From Coptodactyla brooksi (lineage: Eukaryota > Arthropoda > Insecta > Coleoptera > Scarabaeidae), in NCBI GenBank assembly GCA_033557675.1, contig JAWQRM010000697.1:1-20372 (forward strand): a stretch of DNA of 20,372 nucleotides, in the 5' to 3' direction. The notes under the pieces were generated by a model. That model had not been told where the DNA came from. It made no database searches and saw only the letters and a list, made by a program, of their open reading frames with translations. Below are positions 1 to 9,700 of this stretch, one piece after another. Each line of letters starts with the position of its first letter. Position 1 is the first letter of the stretch. The position numbers and the translations under genes are program-made.

Positions 1-807
1 GATTTTGTGAGCCCCATATGCGACAATTTTGTTTGTTTACATAAAATTTCCCAACTTTTTACTAAATAAATGTCAAAGGATGACAACTCAATTCTTGACA
101 TTTCATCATTTGACAGCCAATTTACTTCCTAACCTCAAATTTGCCCACCCTTTACTAGTTGAATTTAACAGAAATTAACTTCGTCATAAACAAGGTGTTC
201 CTGGTAGAAGCTGTCCAACGGATCTGATTTAATTAACTACAATGGTCTTGGTCTCTCTCTTTACCACATCCGTTCAATTAATTTCCTTTTTAAACGCTCG
301 GTTTCCGAGGCATTTATTAAAACGTCTTAAAATTAACCTCCTGCATCGCGTACGTCCATTAAAACCACATCCGCCTTAGAAGAAAAGAACTCGTATAGCG
401 TCCATTACATCTAGCCATCTATAAATCATCTATCTATATATACAATAATCATTAATCGTTTATAGACAATGTAGACCAGACAACGACCGTGATTGTCGTG
501 TACTACCTGAGAAGTTGACGACTCCCGAACAGCAAGGCAAAAAAAGAATAAGGTTACTTAACAGTGCTTTTCGCCGACACGGAATAAATTACCATGTAAA
601 ATATACTTTAGATATATATATATATATATATATATACTACTTTCTCTTTATGCAGAGTCAACCTTCCAAAGTAGGTCCACTTAGAAAAACTCAAGACATT
701 AAAACCGGTCTAAAACATTCTCCCGGTACTCTAAGAACGAGTTTGGTTTTAAAGTTTTTATCGAACTCAATTTAGGATTCGATCATTTCGGCCCACGATA
801 AACTCCG
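1..807. other. Upstream non-repeat DNA, no gene recognised
   Basis: This AT-rich stretch precedes the first satellite cluster. No protein-like exon with convincing splice sites was found on either strand, and the 86-residue open frame at 515-775 runs through a dinucleotide repeat and resembles nothing known. It may hold promoter or untranslated exons of the BTB zinc-finger gene that starts near 3.65 kb, because that gene seems to have an upstream non-coding exon, but no such exon can be placed. Confidence 0.4.
612..636. repeat. (AT)n microsatellite
   Basis: An uninterrupted run of 25 alternating A and T bases, a simple dinucleotide repeat. Confidence 0.95.
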
Positions 808-1865
808 TTAAATTCCTCGTTAAAAATTCTTTAAAACGAGCCCAAACACGACGGGGTTATCTCAGTCAGTTTCCGAGATATCCACAAAAATAACGAAAAT
901 CTTTAAGAAACAAACGACTAACGCCATCGGAATTTCTTCGATTTCCTCGGTAACTATAAGGAATAAATGTGAAGTGTTACATATCAAATTAAAGGATTTT
1001 TCGCGGGAAATCCAAAAAGATCTGTTTGGAAATGAAAATATGAATCCCAAGAAAATTTCTTTTTGTAATCAATTTGTAACATAGCGCATTAAATTCCTTC
1101 TTAAAAATCCTTTAAAACGACCCCAAACTCGGCGGGGTTATCTCTGTTAGTTTCCGAGATATCCGTAAAAATAACCAAAATTTTTAAAGAACAAATGACT
1201 ATCGCCGTTCGAATTTCTTCGATTTACTCGGTAACTATAAAACGTAGATATGAAGTGTTATATATCAAATTAAAGGATTTTTCGCGGGGAATCCAAAAAG
1301 ATCTGTTTGGAAATGAAAATATGAATCCCAAGAAAATTTCTTTTTGTAACCAATTTGTATTATAGCGCATTAAATTCCTTACTAAAAATCCTTTAAAACG
1401 ACCCCAAACTCGACGGGGTTATCTCCGTTCGTTTCCGAGATATCCCCGAAAGTTTTAAAAAACAAATGACTATCGCCGATACCATTTTATCGATTTTCTC
1501 GGTAACCACAAAAAATAAGTACGGAGTGTTATACATCAAATTAAAGCATTTTTTGCGGGGAATCCGAAAAGATCTATTTGAAACCAAATTTATCAAAACG
1601 CAACTCTAAGTGTTTTTTTTAACAATTTGTAATATACATTTCGATTCCTTCTTAAAAATCGTATAAAATGAGCCCAAACTCGATGGGGTTATCTCCGTTA
1701 GTTTCCGAGATATCCGCGAAAGTTTTAAAAAACAAATGACTATCGCCGTTCGAATTTCTTCGATTTACTCCGTAACTATAAAACGTAGATATGAAGTGTT
1801 CTATATCAAATTAAAGCATTTTTTGAGAGGAATCTAAAAAGATCTGTTTCGAGACGAAAACTCAA
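808..1865 (+). repeat. Family 1 satellite cluster A, four tandem units
   Basis: Four tandem copies start near 808, 1089, 1370 and 1640, a period of 281, 281 and 270 bp. Every copy has the same ordered blocks: TTAAATTCCTT, then AAAAATCCTTTAAAACG, then GACGGGGTTATCTC, then TTTCCGAGATATCC, then a T-rich middle, then CAAATTAAAG and a GGAATCC/TAAAAAGATCT block. The first two copies carry about 10 extra bases after the GAGATATCC block, marking a subfamily. The last copy ends with the TCTAAAAAGATCTGTTT variant that tends to end clusters. No coding role is supported. Confidence 0.93.
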
Positions 1866-2421
1866 ATTTCAAAAAAGCAGTACAATTTTCCTGTTAGCTT
1901 TTATGATGGGCAGTCAAGCTAAGGTTGACTGCCGATAGTATTTGAGCGTAAAGTCCCGGATCCCGACAACGTTTCACTAATTGCTTTTACTCGATTTGCT
2001 GTAACATTAAGGTTTAAGTGTTCTTTTCTTGGTAATTTCTCTTGGCGTACAGAAAAAAAACTACTTCCATCGAAGTGATTGGCATTTTCGGTAAAAACTG
2101 TTCGCCTAACTGCTACCTGATTGACATCTCACGAACACTCTGTGATGCTAGCGTTCGTAATGTAGTGGATAACATAAAAAACAGCAAGGAGAAACGTTTA
2201 TTTATTACGATGCAGTCAACAATAGGACGAGTACATAGTTTATTCGTTGTGATATGCATCGAAACTTGTCGAGCACGGTTTGGGTTGTCCGGGGCACGCT
2301 TTGTATTCGTAACTCGTCTGCTTTCTCTCGTTATTCTTGCGAGGAACCGCAAAAGAGCTTAGAAGTGAAATTTCTAAATCCCGATGGTATTTGTTTAGTG
2401 ATCAATTTATGATACGTCTCA
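1866..2421. other. Unique spacer between satellite clusters
   Basis: Non-repeat DNA containing one short hairpin (1909-1933). A 106-residue plus-strand frame at 2042-2362 starts on TTG, overlaps a minus-strand frame of similar length, and matches no family I recognise, so I do not call it a gene. Confidence 0.4.
1909..1933. repeat. Perfect 9-bp stem hairpin
   Basis: GGCAGTCAA is followed after a 7-base loop by its exact reverse complement TTGACTGCC. It is GC-richer than its surroundings. It is not part of a recognisable tRNA or other structured RNA. Confidence 0.6.
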
Positions 2422-2590
2422 TTAAATTCGCTATCAAACTAAAAGGAGGAATCTAAAAAGATCTATTTGGAAACTGAAATTTAAATCTAAAGAAAATTCG
2501 TTTCGTAATTAATCTATAATGCAGGCAATTAAATTCCTCATTAAATTTGTTTTACAAGGAATCTAAAAAGATCTGTTTGGACGACGAAAT
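2422..2590 (+). repeat. Two internally deleted family 1 units
   Basis: Units starting near 2422 and 2529 keep the first ~10-20 bases and the 3' end of the family 1 unit but lack the roughly 150-170 bp between. The tail of the first deleted unit and the start of the second correspond closely to 4530-4635 in cluster C, so these are the remains of a cluster-C-like pair. The second ends with the TCTAAAAAGATCTGTTT terminal variant. Confidence 0.8.
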
Positions 2591-2808
2591 GATAATATTC
2601 AAATATGTGCAGGCCGGATAATAATATTATAAAATACTAATATTAGCACATTTTTTATATAAAGTAGAAGTAGCTAGAGAGCAAGGAAGCGAAGCAAGGA
2701 AGAAAACATAAACATTCTTAAAGTAGCCTTCCACCCGAATACGGCTATTGTAATTTTTCATTTTTTTAGACTTAAAAAATCGATAATTTCAATTTGTAAC
2801 ATACTCCA
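2591..2808. other. Linker between deleted units and cluster B
   Basis: The start (around AGGCCGGATAATAATATT) and the end (ATTTCAATTTGTAA) match the shorter linker at about 4850-4940 between clusters C and D. Some 130 extra bases in the middle include a short imperfect repeat around GCAAGGAAGC. Nothing coding is seen. Confidence 0.6.
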
Positions 2809-3300
2809 TTTAATTCCTTGTTAACAATTCTTTAAAACGGCCCCAAATTCGATGGTGTTATCTCGGTTAGTTCCCGAGATATTCCGGAAGGTAACAGAAA
2901 ATTTAAAAAAACAAACGAATATCGCCAAAGTGATTTCTTCGATTTTCTCGAAAACTATAAGAAATAGGTACGAAGTGTTATACGTCAAATTAAAGCATTT
3001 TTCGAGAGGAATCCGAAAAGATCTATTTGAAAACGAAATTATCAAACCTCAACGGTAAGTGTTTTTAAATAATTTGTAATGCACATCATTAAATTGCTTG
3101 TTGAAAAACCTCTTAAACGAGCCCAAACTCGACGGGGTTATCTCTGTTAGTTTCCGAGATATACTCGAAAAGCTTATGAAACAAACGACTATCGCCGAAG
3201 TTACATCTTCGATTTTCTCACTAACCATAAGAGATAAGTACGGAGTGTTACGTATCAAATTAAAGGATTTTTTGCGAGGAATCTAAAAAGATCTGTTTGA
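2809..3300 (+). repeat. Family 1 satellite cluster B, two units
   Basis: Two units start near 2809 and 3089, a period of 280 bp. The first carries the extra bases after GAGATAT seen in cluster A's first copies. The second ends with the TCTAAAAAGATCTGTTTG terminal variant. Open frames on both strands across these units are a by-product of the repeat. Confidence 0.92.
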
Positions 3301-3637
3301 AGAGCGAGGCCCCAAAAAAACTCCTTTAGAAAACGAACTCGGAAGAAGCCCCGGGCACCTGCCTGCCGCGGAAAAGCAATTTAGAGGAGTCGCGTGCAGA
3401 ATTCAATAAGCGAGGTAGCCACGGCATCGAGTCGGATTTAATTTTTGGGTCACGTATACATCACCGGTATTAACCGCGCGATATGCCGATAGATACAGCG
3501 CCGCAATTATTTATTAACAATCGCCTTGCTATTGTTGCTTTATGGCTACGATTAACGCTGCGTTATTAACGTTTCAGATGGGCGGGTAATAAATACTAAT
3601 TGCTTTTAAACTTTTTTTTTGTTTCGATTTCTTCCAG
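3301..3637. other. Gene-proximal region upstream of the BTB zinc-finger start
   Basis: Less AT-rich, non-repeat DNA between satellite cluster B and the first coding exon. It ends in a pyrimidine-rich tract and CTTCCAG (AG at 3636-3637), a good 3' splice site placed 15 bases before the start codon, which suggests that an upstream non-coding exon is spliced here. No promoter element can be named with confidence. Confidence 0.45.
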
Positions 3638-3652
3638 ATCGATTCCCCCACC

Positions 3653-3787
3653 ATGGAGGACATAATTCGCCACGGGGCCCTGCGGCTGCTGACTTCGGAG
3701 GCGTCCTGCGACGTGGTTTTCAGTTGCGGCGGCCACCGCCTGCTGGCGCACAGAGTAATCCTTTCGATAGCCAGCCCATTACTGCAG
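3653..3787 (+). CDS. BTB-ZF exon 1 (first coding exon)
   Basis: It codes residues 1-45, the first half of the BTB domain up to SPLLQ, and ends in phase 0 before donor GTAGTA. Reading on into the intron would give a 104-residue truncated BTB product ending at 3967; the perfect continuation of the domain at 5448 argues that splicing is the normal outcome. Confidence 0.92.
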
Positions 3788-6700
3788 GTAGTAACGAAAA
3801 ATTGCAATTTACGAACTTATAATGACAATGACAATCGCAGAACGTTAATAAAAGTCGCGTACGCTTTTACGAGCCACGGCCCACTTGCCTTCTCCGTTAT
3901 CCTACTAAAAAACGACCTTCCGGCATACTTTTCCTTTAGAAAATTCCGTTTTTATGAAACATATTAGATACGAGACTCGAGATAGCGCGTTTGCGCCGCT
4001 TCCTCTTTCGTCCCCGATTGCGGTACGTATGCGAAAATGTCGTTTACGGACGTTTAAGAATGCGGCGGACGTGTAAACGGCAAGAAACGGTGCTCGCGCG
4101 TGCTTTGCATACGCGCCTTGAGCCGAGCCGTTTCCAGCGTTTACGACCCACGACGACCACCTATCGGCTTCAGGTATATTGAGGTGTTAACCGCTTAATT
4201 AGCGTCTCAAATAATTAACGCGGCGCTATTTGATACACTTGTAAATATGTACGAACACGTTAACGACAACTTCCGAAAACTAACCGTTTAGAGGGACGTA
4301 AAAAAAGACCGAGGCGACCGAGGAAGGAAGGATACGTAAATGTGAAATAATTTTTTGAATTCCTCTTTAAAAACCCTTTAAAACGAGACCAAACTCGACG
4401 GGGTTATCTCTGTTAGTTTCCGAGATATCCTCGAAAGTCTTAAGAAACAAATGACTATCGCCCACATTATTTCTTCTATTTTCACGGAAACTATAAAAAA
4501 TAGATATGAAGTGTTACACATCAAATTAAAGCATTTTTCGCGAGGAACCCAAAAAGATCTGTTTGGAAACCGAAATTTAAATCCAAAGAAAATTCGTTTC
4601 GTAATTAATCTACAATGCAGCCGATTAAATTCCTTATTAAAAATCCTTTAAAACGACCCCAAACTCGATCAGGTTATCTCTGATAGTTTCGGAGATATCT
4701 CAGAAAATAATAAATAATTTTAAAAAACAAATGACTATCACCGTTGGAATTTCTTTGATTTTCTCCGTAACTATAAAAAATAGATATGAAGTGTTACACA
4801 TCAAATTAAAGGATTTTTCGTAAGGAATCTAAAAAGATCTGTTTGAAGGACAAAATTACAATATGCAACACTATGTAGGCCGGACACTAATATTTTAAAA
4901 TAGTTAGAAAATCAATTATTTCAATTTGTAATACACTCCATTAAATTCCTTGTTAAAAATCCTTAAATATGACCCCAAACTCGATAAGGTTATCTCTGAT
5001 AGTTTCGGAGATATCCCAGAAAATTTTAAAAAACAAATGACTATCAGCGTTGGAATTTCTTCGATTTTCTCTGTAACTATAAAAAATAGATACGAAGTGT
5101 TACACATCAAATTAAAGCATTTTTTGCGAGGAATCCGAAAAGATCTATTTCAAAACGAAATTATCAAACCCCGACAGAAAGTGTTTTTAAATAATTTGTA
5201 ATGCACATAATTAATTTCCTTGTTGAAAAACCTCTTAAACGAGCCCGAACTCGATGGGGTTATCTCTGTTAGTTTCCGAGATATCCTCGAAAAGCTTATG
5301 AAACAAACGACTATCGCAGACTATTCGATTTTCTCACTAACCATAAGAGATAAGTACGGAGTGTTACGTGTCAAATTAAAGCATTTTTTGCGAGGAATCC
5401 GAAAAGATCTGTTTGCACTGAAAAACCGTATTTTTTAATTGTTTCAGGCGATTTTATTGGAGGAAAACTCAACGCCGGCCGTCATTATATTACCGGAAAT
5501 TCAAATGTCCACCATGGTACTAATTCTCGACTACGTGTACACGGGAAGGGCGCACGTACCGCAAGAGAAAGTCGGCGACTTTTTGGACGCGGCGTCCCTG
5601 TTAAAAATCCAAATTTACGACGAGACTATGGTCAAGTTGAAGTTCTCAAAATGCCCCGTAAAAGTGAAGGCGCCGGACGACGCGCAAACGAAAAGCGAAG
5701 AAAAAGCTACGAAGAAAACGTGGAGAAAGGTCCCGAATTTACTGCCGATCTCGAGAAAAACCGCTTACGGTCACGTGGTTCCGAGCCCTTGGCGTCCCAG
5801 AATAGCCCCCCTAATGGGGGATCCGAGAATCGACCCGGCAATGGTCCGGGGTAACGACAAGAACGATTCGAATAATAACAATTTCGAAATTATGAATTTC
5901 GTACGTAAAAAATCAAGCTACACGGCCGTAGCCGATGCGGACGACGTTTCTAAAAAAATCGACGAAGCCAGCACGAAAACGGACGAAGTGACGACGAAAC
6001 CGCCCGAAGCCGCGCCGAACCCACCCGAATTACCCCGACTGGAGACGAAGCTACCCGAGAGCCCGCCGAAAGAGGACGAGGACGAAAACGACGCGAAAAT
6101 CGACCACAAGTACCAGGGTTTCAAGCCCTTCAAGTGCGAAGAGTGCGGCAAGTGTTTCAGCCAACTGAGAAATTACAAGTATCACAGGTGAGGAGATTAA
6201 ATTAAGTAGAGGTGCGAGTTTGCTTTAGAGCTCGGCGGTGATTGGTTACCTTCAAATTGCTGTAATTTCGATCGTTAATTACTGCCTCTACCAGTCGTTT
6301 TAACTGCTTTCGATACAAAGTCGTTTAGAGCTAGTGATTTAAGGAGAATTTACGAGCGCGCGCGCTCTTAAACGCGATTGGTTCGAAAGGTTTTTAACGT
6401 TTATGATCGACGACGCGACTTTCAGGTCGATTCACGAGGGAACGAAGGAATTTTCGGCCAGATGTCCCGAGTGCGGAAAAACGTTCAACGACAAGGGCTA
6501 CTTGAGCAGTCACATGAAAATCCACAGGGACAGGAAGGAGTACGGATGCCCCCACTGTCCGAAACGTTTTAACCAAAGGGTCGCGTACAATATGCACCTG
6601 CGAATACACACAGGTTTGTAGCGTTTTCGATACGTAACGTGCGCCGTTAAATTCCTTATTAAAAATCCTTTGAAACGAGCCCAAACTCGATGGGGTTATC

Positions 6701-9700
6701 TCCGTTAGTTTCCGGGATATCCCCGAAAGTTTCAAAAAACAAATGACTATCGCCGACGCGATTTCTTCGATTTTCTCGGTAACCGCAAATCCTAGATATG
6801 AAGTGTTATACATCAAATTAAAGCATTTTTTGCGGGGAATCCGAAAAGATCTATTTGAAACCGAATTTACCAAAACGCAATTTTAAGTGTTTTTTTAAAC
6901 AATTTGTAATACACATTTGAATTCCTTTTTAAAAATCCTATAAAACTAGCCCAAACTCGACTTGGTTATCTCCGTTAGTTTCCGAGATATCCTCGAAAGT
7001 TTAAAGAAACAAATGACTATCGCCGACGCGATTTCTTCCATTTTCTCCGTAACTACGAAAAATAAGTATGGAGTGTTATACATCAAATTAAAGCATTTCT
7101 CGCGGGGAATCCGAAAAGATCTATTTGAAACCGAATTTATCAAACCGCAATTATAAATGTTTTTTTAGCAATTTGTAATACGCATTTGAATTCCTTCTTA
7201 AAAATCCTATAAACCGAGCCCAAACTCAATGGGGTTATCTCCGTTAGTTTCCGAGATATCCCCGAAAGTTTTAAAAAACAAACGACTATCGCCGATACCA
7301 TTTTATCGACTTTCTCGGTAACCACAAAAAATAAGTATGGAGTGTTATACATCAAATTAAAGCATTTTTTACGGGGAATCCGAAAAGATTTCCTTCAAAA
7401 TGAAACTATCAAAACCCCATAATAAGTATTTTTTAAACGATTTTTAATACACGTCATTAAATTCCTTATTAAAAATCCTATAAAACGAATCCAAACTCGA
7501 CAGGGTTATCTCCGTTAGTTTCCGAGATATCCGCGAAAGTTTTAAAAAACAAATGACTATCGCCCATACCATTTTATCGATTTTCTCGGTAACCACAAAA
7601 AATAAGTATGGAGTGTTATACATCAAATTAAAGGGTTCTTTACAAGGAATCTAAAAAGATCTGTTTGGACTTCGAAATTTTACATTAAAAGAAAATTTAA
7701 TCCACATAATAACAATAATATCCGTGAACGATGGCTATAATTGTTTTTTTTTTCTCTAGTTATTGATACATCTATTAAAAATCGACCACACTTTCTGCAA
7801 GAATAACCACATCTGCGTACATGTATAGAAGACAGGTTTACCACAGTCATCTTCTAATTATAAATATTAAAAGTAATTCTACGGGAATGCCGGCACAAAG
7901 CAAACAAACACATTCTCCACAGAATGCTCTGTCCGCTTTCTGCGGGCGCTTGGCGCATTGTATCGTTACCTCGTCGAATGGTTTGAATGGATTTCTCTGT
8001 TACCCGGTCTTGGCTTCCCAAGAAATATTTTCAGAGTAAATACGTCGGAGTAAATATGGCGTATTTACTATTTATCGTCTAAGTGGCTTAAACATAAAAT
8101 TTACGAGGGTATTTTCTAAGAAACAGAAGACATTAAAAAATCCTTTAATAATTTAACCTTTCGTAAAACGCACTTTATAAAACACGTTATGAAACACACA
8201 CCATACGCCATATAAAGAAGTAATTACCTCTTTAATGCTCTCAGATCCGACATATCGATCAAAGCAATCACAATTATTATAAGTGCCTTTCGAACTTAAT
8301 TGCCTTTTTGTAATCTTGCGGTGTTTTACTACAACATATTTAATAACGAAAACTACACGAGTAATTTTATCTAAAAAGTGACTGCAGATTCTTATTGATA
8401 GCGAAAAATCCTTTAATTTGAGTGGTCACACTCCGTACATGGAAGAATGTATTAAAAACAAAGATGGCGGCCGTGGAAAAACAATCGCCTATCGACTTTG
8501 TTGGTTTTTGAAATAAATGTACCGTGTTTGGACTCAAATTAAAGGATTTTCTGTCGGGATTTAAAATCTGTTATTGATTTCTCGGGCAGGACCATCGTGT
8601 TCGAAGCAGGTGAAGTAAAAGCTGCAGGAGTAACAATATTTATTATTATAGTACAATTTTACTATTTCCACTGTCCCCTAAACAGGCGAATTTATTTATC
8701 TTGCGCTCGGATTGCTTGTTAACGCACCGAAGATATCGAATATCGGACGTAACGACTGTCCACCGAGGAATTTTCCTTTTAATTGGTCATCGTCGCGGTC
8801 ATGGCTGCTTTCATGCGGCGTTAAATTTCGTAAAAATTAAATTTACCGGTTAAACGCCCTCCCTGTCTCGCCATTTCGATAGCAAATACTTTAATGCGGC
8901 TATTATTTTAACAGTTGGTAAGCAAAGAACATATCGCACTCGAAAAACTGCGGAATGCTGTAAACGAGCTAACGTTTAGCATAATCTGACCCCCTTTTTC
9001 CTAGAACCGAAGGATGCTATAATGCATAAAGGAAATTTTCTCGATAATTTACATCCACACGCCCATTTTTCAAGACAACTCCAACGGTTACATGTCCTGT
9101 TAGACGTGTAATCCGTTTTTCTTCATGAATTATTCAGGAGTGAATGATTTGTCGAGACGAAATGGGAAATTGACTAAAGATAGTGTAAGATCAATTAAGT
9201 AATTAATTAATCGGCAACAGCTATGTTTATGTTTCATATTTATGTCTTTTATATTCTATATATATTGTTATTATTTCATGTTTATCACCTAGTATCAAGG
9301 ATTCTATTCTATTCGAACTATCCTTAAAGTTTTTGAATTAAATTTCGAATGGTGGATTCCGAAAAGACCATTAAAAGTCTTCCTAAGAGAAAATTATCCA
9401 GGAAATTAGGGATGTAAGTGAGTAATAGTTCAATTTCAGTATTTTTCGTAGTATTATAATTAAAATGAAGAAATCTTTGTGGGGAAATCATCCTGAGTAG
9501 ACGAGAAATGAGCTGCTTTAAGAGGGAAGTCAGAATAGCAAAGATTTCTTCTTAAAAATCCTTAAAATCCTGTAAATTTCAAAGATTTTCCATGGAAACT
9601 AACGACGGAGTCATTTCTATGGATTCTTTAGGCAGAAAGCTTCTTTGTGGTCTCCTCAAGTTCCTACATTCCAAATTTGAAACACCTAATATCGAGGATT

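Noticed and set aside
2042..2362. 106-residue plus-strand frame between satellite clusters
   Set aside because: It starts with TTG, overlaps a minus-strand frame, has no recognisable domain and no splice-site context.
3653..3967. 104-residue BTB-like product without splicing
   Set aside because: After SPLLQ the sequence stops resembling BTB, while exon 2 continues the domain in frame; at most an intron-retention form.
6394..6873. 159-residue minus-strand frame across exon 3 and a satellite unit
   Set aside because: It is the antisense of the zinc-finger exon plus satellite; the plus-strand fingers are unmistakable.
7821..8039. 72-residue frame in intron 3
   Set aside because: No domain, no splice sites, and it lies between exons already joined without it.
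8035..8069. Inverted repeat AGTAAATACG / CGTATTTACT
   Set aside because: Perfect but short, AT-rich and isolated; no related copy or neighbouring feature gives it meaning.
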